This document shows positions 36,325 to 51,412 of a stretch of 64,000 nt of DNA, piece after piece. Both the position numbers and the translations under genes were made by a program. Source of the stretch: Batrachochytrium dendrobatidis JAM81 (lineage: Eukaryota > Chytridiomycota > Chytridiomycetes > Rhizophydiales). The notes beneath the pieces are model-generated. The model was given only the letters and a program-made list of their open reading frames with translations, was not told the DNA's origin and did no database searches. Each line of letters starts with the position of its first letter. The first letter of the stretch is position 1. The stretch covers positions 414,567 to 478,566 of the forward strand of contig NW_006281102.1 in assembly GCF_000203795.2 (NCBI RefSeq), in the 5' to 3' direction.

Positions 36325-37148
36325 GCGTCATCACTAGTTGAACTGTATTTGCACTATATTTACACTATACTTGAACTGTCAATCTATTGGATGTTGTTGT
36401 AACTCGTTTAAATAAACTGCTGGCTGTTATTGTTATAAATAGTTTAAACGATCGGTTATTGGGTTTAGATCAACACGGTTGTTGGATATGGTCATGATTT
36501 CGACTGGTTGATTATTCAAATAACAGTTTCAAGTCATCCGTTTGATCAAACAACTTCCATCCAGGTTTTGATCAGTCTGCATACGAATACAAATCGATAT
36601 CAAAGTATAATATTTACCACTACAGTATTATATCTGATAGTTGGACTATCAACTAGTCGGTGTCTAGACAATGACACCACTCTTAATATATCACATGGAC
36701 TAGAATCCATTGACAGTTGTGTTTTTATCAAATGGATTGAATTTCATTCAGTCGTTTGTAATCCATTGTTGATGGTGTTGGTTAGCGTTGATTCAATAAA
36801 CACGAAAACCTCGATCGAGTTGGTTTGGGTCAGATTGATGCATGGATTGCAGTGAATAAATCTAGTGATTATACAATGTATGACCATGTCAAAAATGAAG
36901 GGGTAGTTTGATTACATTATATGGTGGATGCTGTGTTTATTAAAGACGCATTCAGATTTCAGTATGAAAGCATAACGAATGTTTAACCATTGTTTATTCC
37001 AAAGTAAAGGCTCTGGCTGCAAGATAAATACAAGTGGTTTGCTTTACATGAATACGACTGTAATTATAATTCACATCAAGACTCGCTCTTGTTTTTTCAT
37101 AATCAGCCAGTTGAACATTTACGGGCATGTCATAGTTCAAAACTCTGA
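36325..37148. other. Intergenic: end of copy C and element fragment
   Basis: Up to 36842 this is the OMA1 upstream region without OMA1. An element fragment follows to about 37063, then the 3' flank of DHS. There is no gene. Confidence 0.6.
36842..37063. mobile_element. Inverted-end element fragment at the duplication boundary
   Basis: It begins with GGATTGCAGTGAATAAATCT and ends with ACATGAATACGACTGTAATT, like the right half of the 31131 copy. The left half is missing, exactly where the segmental duplication stops. Confidence 0.6.
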
Positions 37149-38804
37149 TCAAATGGGCAGTTTAGGATCAAACTTTTTTGCAAATGTCTCTGCTACCAAT
37201 AATGGAAATATCACACTAGCATCGGCATAAACCTTGACTGACTTGGCATCTATACGAATCTTTCCCCATGAAATAGCTTCATCGGGACGTGCACCAGCAT
37301 CACTGCCATCAAACTCTTGTCCTGTATTGATATATACGGCATAGTCCGCCCCGTTTCGCTACAAGATTAAAAACACCGCATACCAATATATATGATTCAC
37401 ATTAGTCTGAGCATATACCATTATTTACAGCCATATTCACGTAAAATAAAATACTAAATAAGGATACCAAGATACATAATGAGCAGTCAATTTCTGGTGG
37501 TAGAGTGCAGCAAATGTCCAACCATTTTCTGTCCCAAGAGCAGTTGTACAAAAGTATTCTATTTTACGTGAATACGGCTGTAAAAGTATCCCACATTAGT
37601 ATATTCAAATCTTACCATCAAATTAGCGTTGCAAATATGATGCTTTATCACCCCTCCACCAAGAATAATCATCCCAGTTTTCTTGGCATGAACAGCCTCG
37701 TTGTTGACCGCACGAATATCGGCAGCAATATCTACAATCAATCCGGGATTTTTAAAACTATGAAAGTAAATCATGTCACCCAACGATCCATCCGTCAATG
37801 CAGGACAGTACACTGGAATATCGTTCTAAAGTAAATGACAGATTAGAATCTAAAATTCAAAAAGTGAATGCTATGGTGGTCAACTCTACCTTGTATGCCC
37901 AGTAGTATATACTCTGTGGATTGTCAATCACTTTTCCTAGTCTTTTGATCATTTTTGAAGGTGTCCAAATCGTTCCCTATGCATTCATATATACGGTTAT
38001 ATTTCTGAAATCCACAATTTTATACTGTATTACAATACCGACTCACTGCTTCTTTTTGCTCCTTGAGCATTTGATCAAGAACAGGCATGACCCAATCCTC
38101 AAACGCACAGTAGTTATCATTGGGTACGAGTAGATTTCCAATTCGATTCAACCCCTTTTTACGCAATTCTGCTCCAGGCAGCGAGAACGCACCAATATAA
38201 GTGGGTCCTAAACACTTGATAAAATCTTCCTCAATTCCTCCAGCTGATGATACCACTACATCAACCTATAGAATATCAACACCAATTAGACAGATTTCAA
38301 AAATGAAAACAACTCGAGGCTGTATTTGAATCAAGCGTGAAATATTACCATGCGATGTTGAACAAGGTAGCGAATAATATCTCTGATTCCTGCAGAGACC
38401 AAGTTGGAAGTATAACCCAAAAAAATCTTGCATCGAGTTTTGGATCGAGTTTCGGGATCTCTATATACTTCATTTTCATTTTCATCTATAGGCTCATCTG
38501 ATAGTCTCCACTTGATCTATAAATTTGACCCAAGACAGGTCAGATTGCATTGACCATTTATGATCAAAAGTATAAATATAGATTGAGCACTGACCATGTC
38601 GTTTGTAATTTGAATGGCTTCACCAAGACTTGTTGCTTGGAATCCAGTGGTAAACAGCGATGCCATGAGTTTTTCGTAATCAACACCTTGATTGAAATCG
38701 TAGCCTTGAATAAGAATAGCATTTTCTGGAATTGGAGCAGAAGCAACAAAAACTGCCTGAGAGGCCATTTGAGGAGGTTGTGCTGTTTCTAGCTGATCCG
38801 TCAT
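37149..38804 (-). CDS. DYS1: Deoxyhypusine synthase
   Basis: DHS transfers the aminobutyl group of spermidine to a lysine of eIF5A using NAD, the first step of hypusine formation. Six exons close in phase to 367 residues, the usual length: 38804-38595, 38516-38349, 38265-38047, 37976-37890, 37825-37616 and 37358-37149. Family blocks include [59 protein letters not shown] with the active-site Lys, and [17 protein letters not shown]. Intron 5 (37359-37615) contains a complete inverted-end element. The gene is divergent from PRP2; a CACGTG lies 69 bp upstream of the start. Confidence 0.95.
37425..37583. mobile_element. Inverted-end element (MITE-like) inside DHS intron 5
   Basis: 159 bp. The left end TTACAGCCATATTCACGTAA and the right end ATTTTACGTGAATACGGCTG followed by TAA are near-perfect inverted repeats. 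It lies wholly within an intron and leaves the splice sites intact. Confidence 0.8.
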
Positions 38805-39226
38805 TATAATTAAATTATAGTCAGTTGCAATCCATCGAGTCGCAATATAAAAACTGAAAATGTCAAACACATCACGTGTCTGTATGGATTGCAATTAGAC
38901 TAATATCAAGAGTTCAAGCACAGACCATTAACGATATTCACGTAAAATGAATCTACTAGAAGAATGCTGGCATTACAGTTAAAACTAATCCAGATTGTTT
39001 AATTTTCAATTCTTTCAAACAAACCGAGCATTGAGTGCGTATCATATGATGAATACTATTCACAAGATTTACTCGACAGCAACGAGTGTTCAAGAATCGA
39101 ATATTCCGAATTCATCGCTGTAAAGAGTATTCATGTCAATACGAGTGTGATGACGGCAGATTTAATCAAGATTGTCATGTTTGAATATTTGTCAGTTGTA
39201 ATTCTTTCCATTCAAATCAACCATCA
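38805..39226. promoter_or_regulatory. Divergent promoter region DHS/PRP2
   Basis: A 422-bp spacer. CACGTG lies at 38873-38878. A terminus-like sequence ACGATATTCACGTAAAATGA at 38931-38950 resembles an element end. A weak inverted partner (TCATGTCAATACGAGTGTGA) near 39131 suggests an old element. Confidence 0.4.
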
Positions 39227-43156
<3,930 letters not shown>

Positions 43157-43330
43157 TTCAAGTATTTCTTTATTTTTTACTCACATAGCAACTCGAAATA
43201 AACAAATCGTTCAACACCACTCCAATTCACAATCCAAATAAGAAGGTTGGAAGCAAGTATCGGTGCAAGTAGTTTAATGAAATCAGTTTTGCAAAGTGTA
43301 ATATGACAGCAAATAATGCCAACTTTTCTA

Positions 43331-46300
43331 CTATAAAGATTTTGCAATTGTATCCATGCTGAATGAGTCTGTCCACCATTTATCAGATACCATGGGTGGT
43401 TTCTCAATCACAATTGGGACGGGCAAAATAACATCACGGTCTACTGCATCGCTTTTGTCTTTTCCACCAAAAACAACGACTGCAGGTTTCTCATCTTTTG
43501 TTTGTTGTGCTTCTTCGACAATGAAAATTTCCTTGTACCCCCGCTTAATTACGTTTAAAAGCTCATTGAAATAGCCCTGCACTTTGCTAGCACGATCCAT
43601 TTCGTTAAAAGATCCAAGCGCACGGATGAGCAAAGAGATGTCTTGGGAAAGTACTGTGGAGCGCTTGACGATTTTACACAGGGAAGCAATCAGAAATTCG
43701 TCTTCAAATGCTGGCTCTTTGCCTGCTGCTCTTCTGCGTGCCATCTTACGTCGTTGCTTACTGGTACGACTAAATACAGTGTATACAGCAAGATGAAATG
43801 CATCGAGTTAGTATAATGTGCAATATAAGCATGTTTATCCATTATAATCCCCAGTGATATCATCAAGTTTATCCACAGCATGTATACAGGCAGAAAGGTT
43901 TACCCAGTACGGCTGGACATCATTGATGCGCGACTGTTGGTTACACTCCCAGAAATTCTTGTTGTAGCCATGGAAGATGTATCTGAAAACATGTCAATAT
44001 CATCCAATCGGTCATCAGTTGGCTCTCCTCCAGCGGCAGCAGATGCTTGTTGTCGTTGTTTTTCCCGCCTTACTTGAGCTAGTCGACTCCGTTGCTTATC
44101 AAACGTCACAGTCATCTCCTCGACTTCCATCAAAGTGTGATCGTAGGCTGGATCATCCAATAAAAATAAAACAGTTTAATATAACAGCAGTGTATAAACA
44201 TTATTGCGATTTAAAAATACTGAATGTAGAACACACCTTTGATAACTGATGGATAAACCATCGACTCTTTTAGTGATGGCTGTTTGTGTACTGTTAAAAC
44301 CAATATCGCATCCTTCCAAAAAAACCCAGCAACAAGAGCCTCAACTGCTCGTTGGCAGTCATTAAGAATATCCAAGCATATCCGTGCCACAGATTGAAAC
44401 TCGCGTCGTTCTGTCAGAATCTCAATCAAAGTTTCTGCCATTTGAGTAAGCTCAAACTCGGAAATTGAAGTGTTGATTGCAATAGTATAGGCTTCTTGCC
44501 ATTGACCAGCATTAGTGTATGCCTCAAGAGCCTGTGGGTACGCGCCAGCCATGTCATAGACTACTCATACATAATACATGTAAATGATCTAATAAGCAGG
44601 CTGTTTACCAAAACATGGTTTTATATCAACAAATAAACTTACGCATTGCAGCTTCATCAAACTGGCCATTGTTTGAGTGAAATTCAGCAAACTCAAGTAG
44701 CATTGTCTAAATATATCAAACAGTCAGCGTAAACTATAGCAGTAGGACTAGCTCGACATGACCTCACACATCTAAATCTCTCCATAATTAAACTTTACCT
44801 TGTGCTTTGCCGAGTCTTTTGGGTAAAGTGTGATGCTGATTTGGTAAAGCTTGTGCCGTTTCAAATAAGCAATTAATTCTTCAAAATGCTCATCGCCTAA
44901 ATATATACAAGGTTTAAAATCAAACAAAAGTCAAAAGTATATTCCATTTAAAACTCGTCATGTCTTGAACCAAACACTTTACCTGCTTGACTCAAATTTC
45001 GAATAGCAGAAGCGTGTTTTGCCAAATGATCATCAATGGAAAACCTTTGATAATACATGGGCAAAACCTGCAATCCCTTTAAAAACGGCAAATATTCTCG
45101 TGGATCCTTTTGTGAGTGCTGAGCAACCATCAACACGAGTCCAAAATCGTACATTCCCAAAGCAACGTCATATAATTTATCAACATCTACAAGAAAAATC
45201 AGATACATCAAAGCCGTTTCGGCCGCTGAGAGTGAGTGTGTAGTTTTCAAAGTGTAAATGCGTCGCATGGCTGATTCTATGTCGGGTGGTTGATGACATG
45301 CCGCGCATGTAAGAATGGGCTGAATGTATTTGGTAGCATCAATAGTATCCATTACAGCCTTCATGCGTTGGCAGACCATGTTCACCTTGTCCTTTACATC
45401 CACATCCACCATAGTTTTTTTTGCTGAATACATGGTCTTTGTCACATCCTCATTTCGCATACTAGAAATAAACAGATTTAGATGATCTATATCGTCAACT
45501 TGACGAACAAAGTCTTCAATATGTAGCCAAAAAGCATCGGGAGCGTGATCCAAGATAAAATTCATGTCGATACGATGCTTTCGACAAGCAATAAACGCTG
45601 TTTTGTAATCCAATCGATCAATGGCATGGCGGATTGTAGAAAGAACAAGTGCACGAGGAAACACCGATTCAAGATTTCCTCTTGGCATCTGCATCACGAG
45701 CTTCACATCAGATACATCGGCCACAATAATATGTGATCCACGTTCAACGCGACGATGAAGTTCATTAAACACTGTATTGTGTGTGTGTTCATCAAACTTG
45801 AATTCGTAAAGAGGGAGAGAAAGAGATAAAAACCGAGCCGTATGTGTCAATGTTGTGATGATGAGGAATTCTTTGTGGATCAAAAAAGATGTGCAGTCTA
45901 CGCTAAGGATCTGATCATTGAGAAATAGCTTGTTTCGTTCACTAAGACCTATCCATGCCATTTCCTTTGTGTCTTTGCTCTCTCCTAAACAGACACATGC
46001 CATCCATGTGCATACTGACGGAAATGTAAGCACATCAACTGCACACCATGAGTCGCCAATTTTTTTAATTTGGAGGATAGTGCCAGAAAGTAACTGAAGC
46101 GCAAGAACCTTGTCAGAAATGCTATTGTACAATCGAAGGACCTCCATGTACTGTTTTTGATATGAAATCTCCTTGGTGTCAATCACAGTAAAATTGGTGG
46201 TTGAATGATCAAATGTATATGCAATGACACGATCAGTGTGTAGTGATGTATCGTAAGCAAGAGCCACCAAGACATTAGATTCAACCCATGAAATCTGTCG

Positions 46301-48133
46301 AATTTGGTGCTCACATTTGGACAAAACCAATTGTCCAATCATTTCAAGAGATGCGGTATCTTGATGTATGTTATCCCAAAACTGAATGGTATTGTTGGCC
46401 AACAAAACACTCATGCGGTTTACTGGGACGGATGGAGAAAATGAAATGTGTTTTGCTGAACACGGAAGAACTACTTTGGAATAGCTCATTGGCGGCGGAA
46501 CATTTTTAGATCTAAAGGGAGTCAGTAGCACGTTTGCACCATCGATTACTGCCACCACAGCTTCGTTTTCAGGCGACAATGACGAGCTAGTTAGTACATC
46601 TGACGAAAACTGAAAACGGCGATAATCTCCATTGGCACATAAAACATGTAGTTTGGTAGAGATTTCAGGATCCCATAGGATCGACACAAATGATGCATGT
46701 GTAGATGTAGGGAAAATCTCTTGCTTCAAGTACCAGTAATAATTGTTACAAACCCACAGTTGTACAACAGTGACTCGATGTTCATCCACGACTTGCTCAA
46801 CACAAATCGCCAATACGGTTGAATCAGAATTCCATTGAAGATCCAGCACAATGTCCTGAGCATTACGCAAAGTAAATTCTCCATGCCTCAATCCATTTTT
46901 TTCAAAAAACACAATGTCATGACGATGAGGAAGACGCTGTGATGCAGCAATAAGATTTCCAGATGGACGCCAGCACAAGGGATGCTCTAATTGAGCCACA
47001 TATTCGCTGGTGCTTTGAAGGACACCTTCACGATCGTAGATGCAAATAGTTCGCATCTGTTTAGATTCGTTGACGGAGGAGCAAGCAAAAAAGTTGCCAT
47101 CTCCACGCCATGTGAGTGATGGAGCCATAGTATCGTCAGGCGAGATATGAATAGCATCTGTAACTGGTAGCGTGCTCTCGACTGCAGCTTGTTTTCCTGC
47201 TTTACCATGAAACTGCGTTTCCTTTTTACCCCATCCAACCGACACGGGAATAGCTACAAAAATCCGATTTAGATGAATGACTGAGCAAAACATCATTTAA
47301 TAAAACGATTACTGATTGGATATCTGCACTCACCTTCACCGTGACTGTCCACATGAATGGGAGCCTCGGAAATCATTTCAAATTCCTGCGTCATTTCCAG
47401 AATAGTTCCAGATCCTAATATAAACATGAATGAGCAATCCATGTCAATTGAATTGCTTCAATACAGAAACTCACCAGTGACGAACAGGACCAATTCAAGA
47501 TCCGGACTCCAAGACATAGTTTTGATTCCACTATCGATAATGCCAACACACTCGACCTATTGATTAAAATGTTAAAGATTCAATCTACACTTTTAGATAC
47601 AAATTGATATTACCGTAGGAGAAAGAGTATTATTCTGTGAATGATCGAAGCGAGCGAGAAAGATATCGCCAGAATGAAGGGCAATACAGAGAGAACAAGA
47701 GTCTGCGAGATACTGCATTCCAGCAATAGTTGGGTTGTGCAACAACGCAGTGTCGCTGTCCAAGTTTATTCTTGCTATATCAAACGGTGCATTCTATATT
47801 TCCAGTCATTAAAATTATATTTTGTAAACAGCCGAAACAGACACATTGATGATCAACAGTTATGCTCGGAAACAATCGTTGGATTGTACACACAGCAATC
47901 TTTATAACAGCAATTACCTCATGCTCGCTGATTCTATAAATAGCGATTGTGGCATTCGGTTGGGTAGAGTCAGCAGCAGAATGTAGAGCAACATAAACAT
48001 GATGCGAGTCAGAATCCACTGCAATGCCTAATCCCAAGTAAGAAGATGGATTCAAAGTGTCAAATTCCAGCTGCTGATCAGTAGAATTAACCAACGAAGC
48101 TGTCTTTTCAGAAAGGACTGTCAGACTCTTCAT
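43331..48133 (-). CDS. ELP1: Elongator complex protein 1 (ELP1/IKI3)
   Basis: ELP1 is the scaffold of Elongator, which modifies wobble uridines of tRNAs. Ten exons close in phase to 1329 residues, the family length: 48133-47918, 47793-47614, 47556-47475, 47414-47334, 47253-44983, 44896-44799, 44706-44643, 44560-44237, 44147-43904 and 43760-43331. The N-terminal half holds WD40 propellers ([34 protein letters not shown]). The C-terminal half is TPR-like ([21 protein letters not shown]) and includes the basic tRNA-binding stretch [16 protein letters not shown] near the end. It is divergent from LSM7. Confidence 0.94.
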
Positions 48134-48571
48134 TACAGTTAACGACAATGAGAATGAGAATGGAATGAAAAAATCAAACGAGGTTGCCAGCAATCAAGTG
48201 TTTTTGAGCGATATTCACGTAAAATCCATTCAATCGCTTTTATGTGATTCTTGTTGCTCTTTGCAAACATTGATGGATTGCTGATTCGAATGGCACAAGT
48301 GTTCATCATTCGTGTCTTTTATAATGACAATCTGAAATAGTTGTGCAGTTTTATGAATTCACGTTCTAAAATGTCGTAGCAGCAACCTGCTCAATGTTAT
48401 CTGAATGATTTTTAAAACATGATGAAATTTACCTGAAAGTCTGAGTAGAGTTGAACCAATATAAATACTTTATGCAAGAGAATAAGTCGGTAGATTAATG
48501 AATCTTGTCAATGTTCATTTGCGATTCAATTTTCCTCGTCGGTTCGCAACTTTGATTTATAGCATACATTA
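48134..48571. promoter_or_regulatory. Divergent promoter region ELP1/LSM7
   Basis: A 438-bp spacer. Near 48210 it carries GCGATATTCACGTAAAAT, the same phrase as in the DHS/PRP2 spacer and at element ends, here without a partner repeat. Confidence 0.4.
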
Positions 48572-49326
48572 ATGGACCAGAGTGTGCAACGTGGTGCAGG
48601 AAGAGGCGAGAGTGGTCCTAATGGACGAGGCAATTATAACAACAGAGGCGGTAGAGACGGAGGTGGTCGAGGCGGACGAGGACAGTCTCGAGGTGGTCGT
48701 GGAGGCAGAGGTGGTTACAACTCTAAAGATGGCGGCCATGGACGACCTACAGAGAAACCCAAAAAGGTTGGGTCTAAAGCATGGATTGCTGCTGCTTACA
48801 GATGTATTTACTAACTGGAATGCTACCAATGTCATTGAATCTTTACTGTACTCATCACAGGAGAACATTCTGGATCTAACTAAATACAGCAACAAGAAAA
48901 TCATTGTGCAGTTCCAAGGAGGTCGTCAAGGTATTTAGTGTTCATTTGCGTATGAACCCAATCATCAACTCTGTCCAGATCATTGTATTTGAGCTCAATC
49001 TTGGTTATTCCTGGATTCTAACATTGTGATTGACCAGTTGCTGGAATCCTCAAAGGCTATGATCCACTCTCCAACTTGGTGTTGGACGATGCAGAAGAGT
49101 TTATTCGAGGTAATATGTATACGTTTGTCATGTGGAATTTGAACTGTATATGATCTGTATCAGTAATTCTTGGAATAAATCAGATTCATCAGATCCGTCA
49201 GTATTGACAGGAGAAACTCGCAAGATTGGACTGGTGGTGACTCGAGCACCACCCATGGTTCTAATCTCACCATTTGATGGAACAGAAGAAACAGAAGACC
49301 CATTTTCAGCTGCAGAGGGTGCATAA
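48572..49326 (+). CDS. LSM7: U6 snRNA-associated LSM7 with RGG-box N-terminal extension
   Basis: LSM7 is a subunit of the LSM2-8 ring on U6 snRNA and of the LSM1-7 decay ring. Four exons (48572-48766, 48861-48930, 49038-49109, 49193-49326) close to 156 residues. The Sm fold is complete: ENILDLTKYSNKKIIVQFQG, then GGRQ-VAGILKGYDPLSNLVLDD and KIGLVVTRAPPMVLISPFDG. Exon 1 adds about 60 residues dominated by Arg-Gly-Gly repeats (GGRGGRGQSRGGRGGRGG), followed by the PTEKPKK linker that resembles fungal LSM7. LSM7 is usually about 100-115 residues, so the extension is unusual. Confidence 0.9.
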
Positions 49327-49777
49327 TGAAACTATTTGTTTTTGTAGCAAGAATAGCAATCTAATTACAGTTTTCAAGATATGAGCGGGTAAAAAGCTTA
49401 AATTGTTGGGATCGTGTGCAGGCTAAGATGAATAAGAATTGGTTGTGTCTAGATTTACCATCCTTGATGTGACAAGGATATATACAAGCAAATGTGCAAA
49501 CAAAGGTGCAACAAGAACAACGATCCACTCTGCCAAGATGGCCAGTGAACACAATGTTGAACTTGCCAACATTCAAATACGCTTGTTCACGTGTAAGCAC
49601 GTGTAAAATCGGAATTTAGCGACATCCAATCATTTAAAATATTCCGAAAAAACACTATTTCTGCAGTAATATACGGTGCAGACTCCAAATCAGTGAGTGG
49701 TTTGGTTTGTCACAACCATCAATTGGACTCGTTTTTTCTTTCTTTCGCTTCACTACCGATTCTTTCTAGTTACAATC
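49327..49777. promoter_or_regulatory. Promoter region of uS14 gene
   Basis: Two CACGTG palindromes (49588-49593 and 49598-49603) lie 175-190 bp before the start, and a pyrimidine-rich tract (49728-49768) lies just upstream of the ATG. No gene; the 79-codon minus frame at 49361-49600 shows no family similarity. Confidence 0.5.
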
Positions 49778-50293
49778 ATGGCTCACGACAACGTCTACAA
49801 CTCTCATCCCCGCAGATTCGGAAAGGGCTCCCGTCAATGGTAACCCATATATCCTTGTAATAGTTATGATTCAGACCGGACTGGCTTTTATTCAAAATTT
49901 TGTCCACTGGATATATTTTAACGAGGCCAATCGTTCCAAATCGAAAGTCAGCTCTCAGCTCTTTATTTATCCATCTATTCAATAGTCTAACTAAAAACTC
50001 TGGATTTTTTATCTTTTGTTCTATTTTTACCTATGTGGTTCCCTTTCTGTGTACTTGAATCGCTGATCTATCAATAGCCGTGTCTGTGCCCACAAGGCTG
50101 GTCTTATCCGCAAGTACAACCTGGACATCTGCCGTCAGTGCTTCCGTGAGTACGCTTCTGACATTGGCTTTATCAAGGTAATTTCAAATGGACATTGATT
50201 GCGCGATCTTTGGATTTCAACGCCTGCATTTTCGTAATCATACATTTCTAGATACTAACAGCCGAGTTACTTTTTGATGTCTAGTCCCGTTAA
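49778..50293 (+). CDS. RPS29: Cytosolic 40S ribosomal protein uS14 (RPS29)
   Basis: Three exons (49778-49839, 50078-50177, 50285-50293) give 56 residues, exactly the conserved length. [20 protein letters not shown] precedes the zinc-binding pairs CRVC and CRQC, then [12 protein letters not shown] and a terminal Ser-Arg. The last exon is only 9 nt (TCCCGTTAA); it is inferred from the expected C-terminus and a preceding TAG acceptor, so it is less certain than exons 1-2. The protein sits in the head of the small subunit. Confidence 0.88.
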
Positions 50294-51412
50294 ATGCTCT
50301 TTGTGTACGTTCAAAAACGTTGTTGACATAACTTTCGGATTACCTTGCAAGCTGTCACTAGTTGATGAACAAACCTGGAATACAAATTGATTTCCACATC
50401 CAAAATAGTTGAATTTTGCTTGTAGAGTGGTCTTTTTACATTTTTTGCGGGGGTTCAATACCGCAATATATAGGGCAGTGCTTAGTTTATCCTTTTAAAG
50501 ATCTATAGTTGTGCAGTGAAAAGTATGATTGATCTGAATAATTCTTTAGTCGTTGAGATTCGCATTTGGTTCTAGCCAGTTATGATTGTTCTTGATAGCG
50601 TTGGATTGCCAAAGTCGTCTTGATTTGCTATTTCAATACTGCATGCATGATTGGATTAAGACCTGAATCATTACTCTCGGTGATACTATTTTTCAAATAT
50701 CGGTAGATTGTTCGTTTACTGGTTTGAATAGTAAGACCATCTATCGATCGTGTTTTCTGTACCACGGCAACAATCTGACCTGTTGACACGATCAGTTTGC
50801 TAGACGACCGAGTAGTATATAGGATAGCATCCCTCTGGCTCTGTTTTGACGCGAGTTTCGGCGTTTCATTTATAGAATCTGTACGCTAATCCAAAACAAT
50901 CTTGCAGTTTTACCGACGAATAGTTCATGTTGTCAAAGAGCTGTAATATCAGTTTGCTTGATGCTATCAGAATGATCTTTAAACATGATGAAAGCAGAGT
51001 TTTGTATATAGCCAAGAATATATCCTTCGATTGTTGTTGCTAGTTGTAATACTTGAACAGTCAAGTGGATTGTGAGCTCAAGTCACGTGCCATTTGAGTT
51101 GGATTGAACAGACAACTGCGCTTGCGACTTGGTACTATACTATAGTTGCATTTGCTTGGTCTTGTCAGAATGGTCGGTTTGTTAGATAATGTGATATCTA
51201 TTGGACGATACAATTGGACTTTTCTGTTCATATACTGTATATCTACACAACCATCCGATCATATTAATCGATCAATTCACATTCCAGTCTCGAGTGATGG
51301 ACTGAATAGCATGTGCCCATCCTAAGCTTCTGTTCAATCAGCCATACGCTGAATTTTTACAGTATAGAGCATGGGATTAATTTTGGTGATCTGTGATTGA
51401 ATATTCATGTAG
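50294..51412. other. Intergenic region between uS14 and DCN1
   Basis: About 1.1 kb without coding sequence, tRNA or recognisable snRNA. CACGTG at 51084-51089. It may contain the first exon of DCN1, which I could not place. Confidence 0.5.

Larger units (their letters stand above)
34331..36842. repeat. Direct segmental duplication, copy C
   Basis: This is a near-identical copy of 16763-19263. It ends at about 36842 within the OMA1 upstream region, where it abuts an inverted-end element fragment instead of continuing into OMA1. Confidence 0.95.

Noticed and set aside
37445..37465. A GTATCCTTA on the minus strand, resembling a U12-type GT-AG donor
   Set aside because: It lies within the inverted-end element in DHS intron 5, not at an exon boundary; the DHS junctions fit ordinary GT-AG sites.
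47475..47556. An apparent frameshift in ELP1 exon 3
   Set aside because: On re-reading, the run has four T, not five; the exon is 82 nt and the phases close.
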